A stretch of 55,469 nucleotides of DNA. Origin: Balneolaceae bacterium. Lineage in GTDB: Bacteria > Bacteroidota > Rhodothermia > Balneolales > Balneolaceae. How positions within the stretch are numbered: the stretch's first letter is position 1; each line of letters begins with the position of its first letter. Made by a program: the position numbers and the translations under genes. This document shows, one piece after another, positions 1 through 10,179 of this stretch. The stretch spans positions 1 to 55,469 of the forward strand of contig REDS01000122.1 of assembly GCA_007693395.1 (NCBI GenBank), read 5' to 3'. Below the pieces are notes generated by a model. The model saw only the letters and a list, made by a program, of their open reading frames with translations. It was not told where the DNA came from and searched no databases.

Positions 1-131
<131 letters not shown>

Positions 132-231
132 TTACTCAGTTTTCATTAGCCTGTAAAAATAACACTTTTTTATGTAAATGGTGTTAAGCCCTTTTAACGT
201 GCAGAATAGTGTAATCTTGTACAGTACGACA

Positions 232-244
232 GGGGGGAGGGGGG
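232..244. repeat. Two G6 runs separated by one A
   Basis: Two runs of six G (232-237 and 239-244) lie in the 125-base gap between mnmA and the end of the FN3 gene, about 10 bases beyond that gene's stop codon. Homopolymer runs this long can slip during replication and could form G-rich structure on the plus strand. The tract lies outside both coding sequences, so no phase-variation role is claimed. Confidence 0.5.
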
Positions 245-253
245 CAGAAAAAA

Positions 254-2314
254 CTAATTCACGACAACTGTTTGCTCTGTACTTCCTGAACTTTCAGAAT
301 CATCTGATATTACCGTTACCGAATAGATATATCTTGATCCGGTTGTAACATTCCTGTCTAAATATCGGGTATCCGCTAACTCAAGTGTTTGAATAATTTG
401 TGCATTCTCTTCATTCACTCCCCTCCTGTAAATTCGATAACCTGTGGCACCGGCCTGCAAGGTTCGGTTCCAGCGCAGCTCAACACCGCCCGTAACATTT
501 CTTACACTTACCTGGCTTGGTGGAAGCAGTGTTGGCATTACCGGGCTGAATGATGATTCGTTAGATAGTGCACTCTCATGGCCAAAAACATCAACCGATG
601 AAATAGCGTAGTAATACGTAACTCCGTGTTGAACATCGATATCATCATAACCGAGGCCGGAAATTGCCTCATCCGTTAATCTCGTGTAATTATTGATCTC
701 TGCTGTTTCTGCAGCCATTCGTTCGGATGAAGGGTTCTGAATTGGCGTGGTGCCCCTGTAAACGTGATATCCGGTTACTGCATCATCATTTCTGCGCACA
801 TCGTTCCAGTTTATGCGAATTCGGTTTTGTTCAGCATATCCACTTACTCCTACCGGTGTAGGTGGCATCACAACCCTATTTGGCCTTAAAACAACCATAT
901 CAGAGAGTTCACTTTCCATTTCGCTTCTGCTGATTGCCTGCACGGCATATACATAATTAGTACGGCCATGCAGCTCTTCAGAATCATCTAAGAAAGTGGT
1001 TATCCCGTCCAGTGCATCAGATACAACCTCCATTTCCCCCAACGTGCTGGTTCCTCTGTAAACGTAGTAGGCAAAAAGATCTATCTCTGCATTCGGCTCC
1101 CAGTTGAGCCTTATTCCGGATCCTTCATGAGTGGCTGTAAGCCCTGCCGGTGGCGATGGTGCAATCCCTACATTTTGGAATGATCCGCTGGCAATGCCTG
1201 AAGGCATCTCAGTGCGTTCACGTATGGTTACAATCCGTAATTCGTAGTAGTAGGTTACATTTGGAATCAATCGGGAGTCGAGGTATTGGTTCTCCAAAAC
1301 ATTCAGAGTGTCTAACACCACAAAACCCTCACGTGAATCACGGGATCTGCGAATTTCAACACCGGTGATGTAAGATTTATTCGGAACGGGCTCCCACGAA
1401 AGCAATATCCCATCGGGCGTTTCCTCCACATCCACATCACCAATTAATGGCAGGTTTTCAAAATCAACGGAGATTACGGTTAATGTATCAGAAATTGGTC
1501 CGGGGTTTCTCAGCATATCTATAGGCTGAATATAGTAACGGTATGTTCTTTCAGGCTCTGCCTGTTCTTCCCATTCGTACATAATGATGTTTTCGGCTGT
1601 TCGCCGTGCAAACAGAAGGCCGGGCAACTCTTCAAAATCACCCTGCATATCCATTTGTCGGTATATTCGTGCATAGAATGCATCTTCTGATCCCTCAATT
1701 GGCGAAGCCCAGGCACCGCCAATTCTGTCATCAAGCTCTATTCTGCTTACCACCTGCGGGCTTAAAATCTGCGGTTCCCTGCCAGCTACCGATCTACCCT
1801 CTATAGATTCTGTGCTGCCATCAGTTAGTTGGTACTCTATCCTGTAGCTAACTTCTGTACCGGCTGGCAAATCTATTGTATCCTCATCCAGATATGCTGT
1901 GCCTAATGCCATCCACAATTCCGGCTCAAATGCTAAAAATCCATAAGCCGATAAATGCGGATTATTTTGAACATATTCCCACAGCTCAGCTTCATTGTCA
2001 CTTCCTGTTGAAAGAAGAAGTGACGAAAGCAGATCCGCCGAAAGCCGGCTGACAAAATCTTCAGATGATTGCGGAAAATTCGGTTCTGCAACTCTTTCAA
2101 ACTCTGTTGATTCGCCTGCTCTTCTCAATATGGTTGCTCCAATCCTGTTTTCAACAGGGTTTGATTCATCAAGAACGGCTTCTGTAACAAAAATCACGAA
2201 TCCGCGCTCTGTCCAGTTTACCAATCCGGAAATCTCTTCCGTTTCTTGTGAAAATGCGTGTTGAGGTATGCAAAGAAGCAACATTAAAATGGCTGCCTGT
2301 ATCTTATTTACCAT
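254..2314 (-). CDS. Secreted protein with about five fibronectin type III-like repeats
   Basis: A 686-residue protein when started at the ATG at 2314. An earlier in-frame ATG at 2362 lies inside the preceding gene and would put 16 charged residues before the signal peptide, so I reject it. Residues 1-23 form a Sec signal peptide (basic start, hydrophobic core, AFS|Q cleavage). After a unique region to about residue 185 come FN3-like units near 185-280, 290-380, 388-475, 488-590 and 598-686, each with the xxxLxW...GYxVYR...TYYYxIxxVD pattern. There is no catalytic motif, so it is probably an extracellular adhesion or scaffold protein. It follows the 1969-residue gene after 22 bases and is probably co-transcribed with it. 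No C-terminal sorting domain of the Por type is obvious. The specific function is unknown. Confidence 0.8.
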   Translation of the reverse strand: MVNKIQAAILMLLLCIPQHAFSQETEEISGLVNWTERGFVIFVTEAVLDESNPVENRIGATILRRAGESTEFERVAEPNFPQSSEDFVSRLSADLLSSLLLSTGSDNEAELWEYVQNNPHLSAYGFLAFEPELWMALGTAYLDEDTIDLPAGTEVSYRIEYQLTDGSTESIEGRSVAGREPQILSPQVVSRIELDDRIGGAWASPIEGSEDAFYARIYRQMDMQGDFEELPGLLFARRTAENIIMYEWEEQAEPERTYRYYIQPIDMLRNPGPISDTLTVISVDFENLPLIGDVDVEETPDGILLSWEPVPNKSYITGVEIRRSRDSREGFVVLDTLNVLENQYLDSRLIPNVTYYYELRIVTIRERTEMPSGIASGSFQNVGIAPSPPAGLTATHEGSGIRLNWEPNAEIDLFAYYVYRGTSTLGEMEVVSDALDGITTFLDDSEELHGRTNYVYAVQAISRSEMESELSDMVVLRPNRVVMPPTPVGVSGYAEQNRIRINWNDVRRNDDAVTGYHVYRGTTPIQNPSSERMAAETAEINNYTRLTDEAISGLGYDDIDVQHGVTYYYAISSVDVFGHESALSNESSFSPVMPTLLPPSQVSVRNVTGGVELRWNRTLQAGATGYRIYRRGVNEENAQIIQTLELADTRYLDRNVTTGSRYIYSVTVISDDSESSGSTEQTVVVN

Positions 2315-2336
2315 AATATCTTCTTTTTTTTTCTGC

Positions 2337-5300
2337 TTAATCATCATCATCGAGTAGTTCAAGTGAAGCGTTTAACCCACGGTTCGATGCATAATCAACC
2401 GTAACCCTTGCCCCGGCGCAGAGACTGCCACCATTTGGTACTGGCCCATAGAAACAGAGCTGTGTACTGCATCCCACATTGCAGTCTCCTATATACCCTG
2501 AAACCTGCCCGGTTGCCACGCCACTGAGTACCCAGCGATTGTTTGCATAGTTTCCGGAAAATGATCCCTGAGCTATAGCGTGCGCTCCTCCAATATCACC
2601 AAGTACCGCAACACTAACACTGCCGCCACCGGCCCAGTCACTGCCAATAAAAAAACCAAATGTGTTGCCAATCGGGTCAAAACTGACCTGACACTGCGTT
2701 CGGTTATAAAGATAACCGCAGCCTGTAATAGCACCCATCAGGAAAGTTCTGCAAACTTGTTCGTGTCGTCGGATTCCAAAAACACTCTCTACATCGAGGT
2801 GGAAGCCGGTAATAGTTCCATTTCGAATAAACTGATTATCTACAAAATCAGTGTAATACACGTAATCGGTTCCTGCTCCGGCCGGTACCTGCCATGCTGC
2901 CAGAATGTTTGCATTTGCATTAAAAATATCGACCATTTGAGCCTGGAACCGAGCTGCAACCATCCAATATGGGTCATCTCCGCCACTTAGTATAATTCTC
3001 GATTTTCCGGTTGCCTGAATGTTTACATCCTGAAGCTGGTCCATCTCAAGCCTCGCTTCAATATCGAACAGTGAGTTTGGAAGATCTATAATCAAATCTG
3101 CTTCAGCAATCTGCTGATTCATAACTGTCAATGCAGTGTATCCTGTTATTACCGGGCCGGGAGAAACTGTAACCCAAAACGGTTCAAGTGCCAAAACGCT
3201 TTCTGTGCCGGGGGCTACTGTTACAGCTCCGCTCAGAGTTACAGAAAGTCCGCCTGTTGCGTCACTAATTTCGAAGCCCCCACCAATGGACGTTATGGCT
3301 ACAGAACCAAGAAATACAGGCGGCAATCCGGTTTGAATATTTGCCCCCAGCGTAATCATGTCGTTTTCATTAAGATAGTAGAAGTTTATTGCGGCACTGA
3401 ATGGAGAGTTCGCGAGGTTCATCATTCCGCTTCCTCTAAAACCCTGCTCTTCTGCAGTGTTGATAAACTCTATACTCACAGCAGCTTCCCCTACAGCCCC
3501 AATGCTAAAACCAAGGCTTATCTGATCTACCGTTACCCCACCACCCTGGCGGTAGGTTAATCCGCCCGCCTGTGCCCGGATGAATGGTATGCCGTATAAT
3601 CTGAACTGGCCATCTACTTTAGCATGTGGTTCACCAATGTTGCTAAACATAATGCTGTTCAGCCTGAAATCTGCTATGCTAACAAAGTTCACGTAGAGAT
3701 TTGGAGCTACAGTAATGCTAAAATCACCGTCTGTTCTAACTATAAAATCGGGTATATATATCTCCTGATAGATTAAATCGGGCAGCCGAAGTGAAACTCC
3801 TCCTTTTAAGAAGTAAACGTCTTCATCTTCTACCTTCCCAAATGTAATTGGTTTACTGCTAATGGTTCGGATGTTTACAATATCGTATAGATTTATCCCC
3901 GTACCGGGCAACTGAAATGCCCCTCCAAATAATCTTTCCGGGGATATGGTTAAATCAGAAAATGTGACCTGAGCCTGAGCGGTGTTAGGCAGGTTAAGGT
4001 AAGCTCTGCCCCCTAAACTAAATCCGGTTTCTGATAAATATCCCGCTTCAATCTCAAAGCCCCAGGTAGAGAGCTGAATGGATGGTTTGGGGTTCAGCTG
4101 TATGCTTGCATTACGAACGGTACCATCTGTTCCTATCCACAGCTCTTCCAGTTGTAACCCAACCGTATCGAGCATCGGGATATTGCCTATCATCACACCT
4201 CCGCGAAAATAGATCCCATTCATCCTCACCATACTTTGAGATAGTGAAATCTGCATCGGGAAACCAAATATCCTGAAACCGGTACCGGCTGAGAAAATAT
4301 TCAGCTCAAAATCTGCCACAGCATCCGGATGAGGAAAACTGCCATCGCTTGTAATGAGCACTATATGATTTTCCTGACCATCGTTATCCGGTAAGATCTG
4401 TTCATCTTCATCAAGCAGTGTACCTACATCTGGCAATTGCAAATAATGTACCACACCTGCCTCCACTTCCCAGCCAAGTGCAGAGCGAAAAGCTCCTGCA
4501 TAATCAATCTGAACTTTACCTGCTATGACCCCATGCTGGTGAGGTTGTGAACGTTCCCGTACTTCCAGGCCATTGGCATTGATCAATTTTACATGCAGGT
4601 AGTCGAATAGTTTACCCCGTATTTCAGTTACAGCAGTTTGTACACTTCCTTCAACCGGTCTTAGCTCACCATTTTCCATGTATACACTTACACTGTAAAA
4701 CGGTATACGCATCCCTTCATTCACTGAAAAAAGTTCGTTTGATTGAATCCCGATAAATGCACCTGAAATTATTGTATCCCCATCAATTACAAGATGATCT
4801 ACCTCAATTTCAAAGCCCAGTAAGGTTGTGATATCGAATGGTGATTCTGTGAAGTTAAAGTTTACTTCCCGCGTCTCACCTACATCATAATTTCTTGTTT
4901 GCGAATCCCCGATGAACCCGGATTTCGATGCAACCAATGTCCACTCGCCATCAGGGATACCTGCAAGCAGATAGCTTCCGTCAGCCGCAGTAGTTGTGGT
5001 GATATCTTCCCTGCCCTCCACTCTTATTCTTGCACCTTCAACAGGCTCACCTGCTGCTGTAACAATTCCCTGAGCTGCTGCACCGGCCTCGAGCAGAATG
5101 GTTGCGTATGTAATCTCACCATTATCTGTTACGGTAACTTCCGTTGCGGCCGGCACAATCAGCACACCTTCCGCTGCTTTTGCCCGAACCGATACCGTAC
5201 CTCCCGGCGACTCATCAAAATAGATGACCCCTTCTTCGTTAGTAACTCCTGTCAAGCCATCTTCGCCAACTTCCACTGTTATATCTGAAAGCGGCATTTG

Positions 5301-8246
5301 TGAATCTGCTGCCAGAACGGTCACCTCAAGCCTGCCAACGGCCCGGCTCATAAAAATATCACCAAGATCTTCAATTACCTCAGAAACAGAGGCATCCTCC
5401 CCTAAAAGATTGCTGAAATAGGCAGCCATTGAGTCGAATTGCCCCTGAGAAACATTCAGATTTTGATTACTTATCACTGTTTGAGCAGCGGTATTCGTAA
5501 GCCCATGGGTCGTTTGTGTATCTCCGGTAAATCCAAGTCTGCCGGGATTAAATGTACCTGCTTCCTGCTGATTAATAGAAAATGATTGTGTATTGTTGAT
5601 TGAGTTAGCCCACTGACCTACAGCCCCTGCAGCTGTGATACCTGATGAAGCCGACCAATTTACAGTATCTGATACATCACTTTCGTCCAGTGTGATGGTT
5701 ATCGTTGTGTCAACATCGGTATGCCCAATCTTTCGTATCTCAAGCTGATGTGTGCCTGCGGTGTTTGCTGTGACAAACCGGCCATACGAATCACTCTGAA
5801 CCGGTGTACCGCCTTCCGCCCATCGCACTGTAGCATTTGCAACCGGTGTATCATTGTCACTCACAATTCTGCCAACAACGGTTACAAGAGATGCATCCAG
5901 CATAATCGGGTCGCGGGTAACTTTTTCCCCGGGTTGGCTGAGGGAAATTTCTTCCGTATAAGTGGCAAATCTGGCTCCGGAAATTCGCAGCAGGTAATCT
6001 TCGTCTTTTGGTTCTATATCTGAAATGGAAAACCGGCCATCATTATCTGTTACCGTTGTGTAAATATCGTTGTTTGAATCAGGCGAAATTAAAGCAACCG
6101 GCACATTAACTGCCGGTGATTGTGTATCACGACGGAGTACCCGGCCCTCCACCATCGGATTTGCCCGATTTATTTCAAACGTTTGCTCAATGATTACAAT
6201 CTCACCGGGCAGAATGGATGGGCGTGCTGAAAAAGGTAAAATTCTGCTGCTGTAACCGAGTGCAGAAATCCGGAGAAAGTAGCGATCATTAAATCCACTT
6301 TGGCGGGTAAAGAGTTTCGTAACCTGCCTCCCGCTCTCTGCAGCAGCTACTTTCACAAGTGCTGAACCGTTGAATCTCTCTTCTCCTTCAGAATCAGATA
6401 CATCGGGAAAGCCTTCCGATCGCAGGGCGGGGTGCTGCCTGTAAAACCGGCTCTCTCTGAAAACCTCAACAGTTGCATCAGATAATTCAAGATTGGTTTC
6501 GGAGTCGAGAACGGTTGCATCGAGCCGAAAAGTTAATGCTGTGCCCAAAATTGCTCCTACATCGTAATTTCTGGCAGAAGATGTACTTACCGCGATGGTT
6601 TTATCGTCAGGAAAATCGGCGTATGGCGACGTTACTTCGATCTCAATTTCTGTATGAGCAACCTGAACTGATTGAAAATCTCTCTCCCGAACTGATGCAG
6701 CAATATCCTCAGTAGAAGGCCGGTTAAATCTTCCTGTGGGCAATCCGGCTGAGGCCGGCTGACCCGTTCTTTGCTGAAACTGTGCCAGCTCGGACGGAGC
6801 GAATGTGAGCACAAAATTGCCCTCCTGATTTGAGAAGGCCGTTGCGAGAACATGCCGGGTTCCATCAGGTTTTACATATACTGCTCTAACCCTCGCTTTT
6901 TCATAAGGGAGGCTTGGCATATTTGTAAGAATATTGTTGACCTGTGCTGTTACTTGTGCAGGTTCCTGCGAAATATTCCCAACCCGAACGGAATTGGTAC
7001 GCCCACCACCGGAGACCGGTACAACCGCACTTTCTGTGAGCGCACCGCCGGTTGTTCTGAGTGAACCACTCTGCCTGAAGTTGGTATTTCCGGTATGCAG
7101 AGTCTGCCCTTCAAGTGATGCAGTTTCGGGCTGATAATTTGGGTCATCTATAGAGGCGATTAATGAAGGATTCGAGATTGCACCCAAACCGGCAGCGGAT
7201 GTAGGAATTACGGGCATAGAACTGAGGTGTCCTTCAGTTGCACTGTATTTCCATGAAACATTACCGGTTATTCTTGTAACCGGAATATTTTCAGTTATAG
7301 GGTCGGGATCAAAATCGGGTACTCCCGGGGGCTGCACACCAGTAAATGGTTCATCATCATCCGGCAGGGTACCAAAAGTGAATACGTGAATTTCACTTTT
7401 GCCATCGTTTTTAACAGGTATTTCACCATTTACATCGCGGGCCGTTATCTGCCAGGCGTAACTTCGTCCAAGTTCGAGCGGCAAATTATCGGCCGTGTAG
7501 GGAAAGAGATTGTTACTACGGGTAACTCGAGCGTGCTCTCTGTTGCTAAGCATTGCGTCGCCTGGATTTTGGCCATCATGCAGCTCAACCATCAAAAAAT
7601 CGTACTCGAACGATGATCCCGGAGGACCCATTACGGGAGACCATGAAAATACCGGTACGGTCATAGATTCGGCAAGAACAGTGTTATTGAAAGGTGCAAT
7701 CAAAATTGGAGGTTGCGGATAAATAACCGTGAATGTGCTAAATCCCGGTGCTCCCAATGGCACGCCATCTATCGTCAGCGGTTCAATGGTCATTGTATAA
7801 TTTCCTTCAGCAAAAGCACCGGTTTGATAGGCTTGCCGAATCCGGTTTGAAGGCAAATTATTCAGTACATCCGCCACAGTTGCCTGGAAAAAAACTTCCT
7901 GAGGGAAGGGGGTAAGATTGTTAAAGCCCGGATTCAACTGCCGAGTATCTGATATTTCATCAACCAAAACATCTCCGGCAAGCATTACCCGTACACGAAA
8001 TTGCACATCTACTGTACTGCCTCCGGTAACATTCGCCGAGACCATGTAGTTACCATTGAAAACATTTCTTTCAAAATCACTGATAAACGGCGAAGGTAAA
8101 ATAGGTGGTATTCCCGTTACGGTTACCTGAACCGTTGATTGCCCAACACTGCTGCTCGCACCAAAACAGAGCGATAAGAGCATCCCCATTAAGAGTGAGT
8201 AAATGTGTAAGCTTCCCTTTATTTTTTTCATTTTCTGTCGCTTCAT
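2337..8246 (-). CDS. Giant modular surface protein: TANFOR-like N-terminus, carboxypeptidase-regulatory-like repeats
   Basis: 1969 residues. The start at 8246 gives MKRQK; a second in-frame ATG at 8231 (MKKIKG) is equally plausible and leaves the signal peptide (to about residue 36, SVGQS) intact. Residues about 37-175 (VQVTVTGIPPILPSPFISDF onward) resemble the TANFOR domain seen in very large Bacteroidota proteins; this is from memory of the family. An Ig/FN3-like region follows at about 178-295. The middle third holds roughly five carboxypeptidase-regulatory-like (CarboxypepD_reg/Cna-B-like) units with the xVxGxVxxxxxxPxxGAxVxVxxxxxxTxTdxxGxFxxxxxxxG pattern. The C-terminal 750 residues are beta-rich and end in a Cys-containing segment (eight cysteines in the last 150 residues) and an acidic tail, DDDD. 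There is no enzyme motif. It lies between a beta-barrel gene 11 bases upstream and an FN3 gene downstream, which suggests an envelope-spanning or surface assembly. The function is unknown. Confidence 0.75.
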   Translation of the reverse strand: MKRQKMKKIKGSLHIYSLLMGMLLSLCFGASSSVGQSTVQVTVTGIPPILPSPFISDFERNVFNGNYMVSANVTGGSTVDVQFRVRVMLAGDVLVDEISDTRQLNPGFNNLTPFPQEVFFQATVADVLNNLPSNRIRQAYQTGAFAEGNYTMTIEPLTIDGVPLGAPGFSTFTVIYPQPPILIAPFNNTVLAESMTVPVFSWSPVMGPPGSSFEYDFLMVELHDGQNPGDAMLSNREHARVTRSNNLFPYTADNLPLELGRSYAWQITARDVNGEIPVKNDGKSEIHVFTFGTLPDDDEPFTGVQPPGVPDFDPDPITENIPVTRITGNVSWKYSATEGHLSSMPVIPTSAAGLGAISNPSLIASIDDPNYQPETASLEGQTLHTGNTNFRQSGSLRTTGGALTESAVVPVSGGGRTNSVRVGNISQEPAQVTAQVNNILTNMPSLPYEKARVRAVYVKPDGTRHVLATAFSNQEGNFVLTFAPSELAQFQQRTGQPASAGLPTGRFNRPSTEDIAASVRERDFQSVQVAHTEIEIEVTSPYADFPDDKTIAVSTSSARNYDVGAILGTALTFRLDATVLDSETNLELSDATVEVFRESRFYRQHPALRSEGFPDVSDSEGEERFNGSALVKVAAAESGRQVTKLFTRQSGFNDRYFLRISALGYSSRILPFSARPSILPGEIVIIEQTFEINRANPMVEGRVLRRDTQSPAVNVPVALISPDSNNDIYTTVTDNDGRFSISDIEPKDEDYLLRISGARFATYTEEISLSQPGEKVTRDPIMLDASLVTVVGRIVSDNDTPVANATVRWAEGGTPVQSDSYGRFVTANTAGTHQLEIRKIGHTDVDTTITITLDESDVSDTVNWSASSGITAAGAVGQWANSINNTQSFSINQQEAGTFNPGRLGFTGDTQTTHGLTNTAAQTVISNQNLNVSQGQFDSMAAYFSNLLGEDASVSEVIEDLGDIFMSRAVGRLEVTVLAADSQMPLSDITVEVGEDGLTGVTNEEGVIYFDESPGGTVSVRAKAAEGVLIVPAATEVTVTDNGEITYATILLEAGAAAQGIVTAAGEPVEGARIRVEGREDITTTTAADGSYLLAGIPDGEWTLVASKSGFIGDSQTRNYDVGETREVNFNFTESPFDITTLLGFEIEVDHLVIDGDTIISGAFIGIQSNELFSVNEGMRIPFYSVSVYMENGELRPVEGSVQTAVTEIRGKLFDYLHVKLINANGLEVRERSQPHQHGVIAGKVQIDYAGAFRSALGWEVEAGVVHYLQLPDVGTLLDEDEQILPDNDGQENHIVLITSDGSFPHPDAVADFELNIFSAGTGFRIFGFPMQISLSQSMVRMNGIYFRGGVMIGNIPMLDTVGLQLEELWIGTDGTVRNASIQLNPKPSIQLSTWGFEIEAGYLSETGFSLGGRAYLNLPNTAQAQVTFSDLTISPERLFGGAFQLPGTGINLYDIVNIRTISSKPITFGKVEDEDVYFLKGGVSLRLPDLIYQEIYIPDFIVRTDGDFSITVAPNLYVNFVSIADFRLNSIMFSNIGEPHAKVDGQFRLYGIPFIRAQAGGLTYRQGGGVTVDQISLGFSIGAVGEAAVSIEFINTAEEQGFRGSGMMNLANSPFSAAINFYYLNENDMITLGANIQTGLPPVFLGSVAITSIGGGFEISDATGGLSVTLSGAVTVAPGTESVLALEPFWVTVSPGPVITGYTALTVMNQQIAEADLIIDLPNSLFDIEARLEMDQLQDVNIQATGKSRIILSGGDDPYWMVAARFQAQMVDIFNANANILAAWQVPAGAGTDYVYYTDFVDNQFIRNGTITGFHLDVESVFGIRRHEQVCRTFLMGAITGCGYLYNRTQCQVSFDPIGNTFGFFIGSDWAGGGSVSVAVLGDIGGAHAIAQGSFSGNYANNRWVLSGVATGQVSGYIGDCNVGCSTQLCFYGPVPNGGSLCAGARVTVDYASNRGLNASLELLDDDD

Positions 8247-8257
8247 GTCATCTGGTT

Positions 8258-9994
8258 TTAAAATCGTTGCTGAAACTGGAACCGGCCTTCAAGCTCAGAA
8301 AAACCCTGCCCGTCTCCCTGAATGATGGAATTGTTCTGGGTGCGTAAATTCAGCTGAAAACTTGTTGAAGAAGTAACCCTGTACGATGCCGTAAAACTAC
8401 CGTTAAGCTGTGAGTTTTCAGTAACAATGGTATCAAAAGCGGATTCACTCTCTACGGTATTGAAGTTGGCTGTCATTGTTAAATTTGTATTCAGCCGCCC
8501 CTCAAGAAAAGCGTACCCGCCACCCAAAGATGCGCCGATTGTAGTAAATGTGCTTCCGGGTGATTCGCCCGTAACGTAATTCATTGAGCTGTTTACCGAT
8601 ATACCCGAAGTAAATGACACCGCATAACTTACCGTGCCGGTTATTGTGTGCGATTCATCCAGCATGGTACCATCAGCTGTGGGATAGCGAACATCAATTT
8701 CCTGGTAAATACCGGATACCGTTATGTTGTGTGTGGCACCATCTCCCATAATTACCAGGCTCGGAAACAACTGGTAAATATGAGATATCTGTTCATGATC
8801 GCGCTGTCCGCTTTCACTTTCTGAGGTTACTGAATACGCTTCAAATCGTGAGTAACCACCACCAAGTGTAAATGCATCTGTTACCCGCGCAATGGTATTT
8901 ACCCCAATATTATTTCGCTTTTGGGTAGAGAGGCGATTCCCAAGCAGGTTATCCTCACTCAGGGAGAGTGTGCCGTCTATGGAGAGCCTTCCGCTAAGCA
9001 GATTAAACCGCGGCTGGAGAGATATTGTTTGCTGATCATCCCGTAACTGCCTGAGGCCGATGCTTTCGAAGCCCGGCATAATTCGCTCAAACTCGGCACG
9101 CATTGAAAAATAGTCGATATTTAGCATTGAGTGGGCTTTGCCGGCATATGTAACTCTTGTACTGTTTCTTGGTGAAAAAAGATCTACCACAAATCCCGGT
9201 ACGCCTGCTTCATCAACCGATAGAAGCGGGCTGTTTAAATCTCTTGTATAAGCTGAAACTGTGGTTTCTGCACCAATTTTAAAAGCCTCATCAAAAAACG
9301 AAAGCTGAAATTTTGGTGTGAGGCCGTAATTTTCAGCTGCAAGTATCTGTGTGCCAACCAGGCCTTCTCTGAGGGATGCACGAAGAGAATCGGAAAATGA
9401 GCTTTGGAGATCGCGCCCGTAAAACCCGGAGAGACCAAAGTTGTTTGTTGAAGGATTGCCCGCTCCGAATGCAAAAGCATAAAGCCATCGCTCATAAGCG
9501 AGCTGGCGTGGGCGATCATCTTCAATCTCGGTTACCGCCCGGTTTATCCGGCCAAAGCTTAGGTTCAAAAAAATATTACCCGGAGTAAGCCGCAGCTCTC
9601 CTCCACGAATTTGAGTACCGCGAACCCCAAATTGCGAATAGGCCGGGGTTACATCACCCGCAGAGAGTGCAATCCATCGCCAGCTGCCGTTAAAAGCTAT
9701 CCGGTTCATATTCTGGCGGAAGCGGTTATCATCTGTATTGTAGTAAATATCCAGCCCCGAGCTAAATCCTAATACCGAGTACTGAACATTGCCCTCTAAA
9801 ATGCCCCCAAAAGGTTCTCTTCGCTGAATTTCGCTCGAGGTGGTATAAGCATGAGTTTGCAGCCTGATATTTCCATCAAGTGTGTAAGCTTCAATATCTG
9901 TATCGCCGATTGTCTGGGCATTCACTCCGCTTGCCAGTGCAATACAGATTCCAAGCTGCAGGGCTACTATAGAGATTCTATAGTTTTTGTTCAT
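8258..9994 (-). CDS. Outer-membrane beta-barrel-like protein
   Basis: 578 residues from the ATG at 9994. An upstream in-frame start at 10030 would add 12 polar residues before the signal peptide. A Sec signal peptide (to about residue 27, ASGVNAQ) is followed by long runs of alternating hydrophobic and polar residues with many Tyr, Phe, Asn and Gly, and the protein ends in phenylalanine (FQFQQRF), as outer-membrane barrels usually do. There is no TonB box, plug or OmpA peptidoglycan domain. It is the first gene of the three-gene minus-strand cluster and ends 11 bases before the giant protein. Inferred role: outer-membrane anchor or export channel for that protein. No family name recognised. 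Confidence 0.7.
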   Translation of the reverse strand: MNKNYRISIVALQLGICIALASGVNAQTIGDTDIEAYTLDGNIRLQTHAYTTSSEIQRREPFGGILEGNVQYSVLGFSSGLDIYYNTDDNRFRQNMNRIAFNGSWRWIALSAGDVTPAYSQFGVRGTQIRGGELRLTPGNIFLNLSFGRINRAVTEIEDDRPRQLAYERWLYAFAFGAGNPSTNNFGLSGFYGRDLQSSFSDSLRASLREGLVGTQILAAENYGLTPKFQLSFFDEAFKIGAETTVSAYTRDLNSPLLSVDEAGVPGFVVDLFSPRNSTRVTYAGKAHSMLNIDYFSMRAEFERIMPGFESIGLRQLRDDQQTISLQPRFNLLSGRLSIDGTLSLSEDNLLGNRLSTQKRNNIGVNTIARVTDAFTLGGGYSRFEAYSVTSESESGQRDHEQISHIYQLFPSLVIMGDGATHNITVSGIYQEIDVRYPTADGTMLDESHTITGTVSYAVSFTSGISVNSSMNYVTGESPGSTFTTIGASLGGGYAFLEGRLNTNLTMTANFNTVESESAFDTIVTENSQLNGSFTASYRVTSSTSFQLNLRTQNNSIIQGDGQGFSELEGRFQFQQRF

Positions 9995-10179
9995 GGTTTT
10001 AGCGGTTAGTTTGGGCTGATTATCTATCAATCACGGATTTTTTACCCCAAACAGCTCATAAATAATCAGGAATAATTTTTTTGCCCCTAAAATTTTAAAT
10101 TCATCTTGTTGATTATTATCAACAGAAAAAACTTTCACTTTTTGAGCACGGTATTCAACCCAAGAACTATCATTACCGA

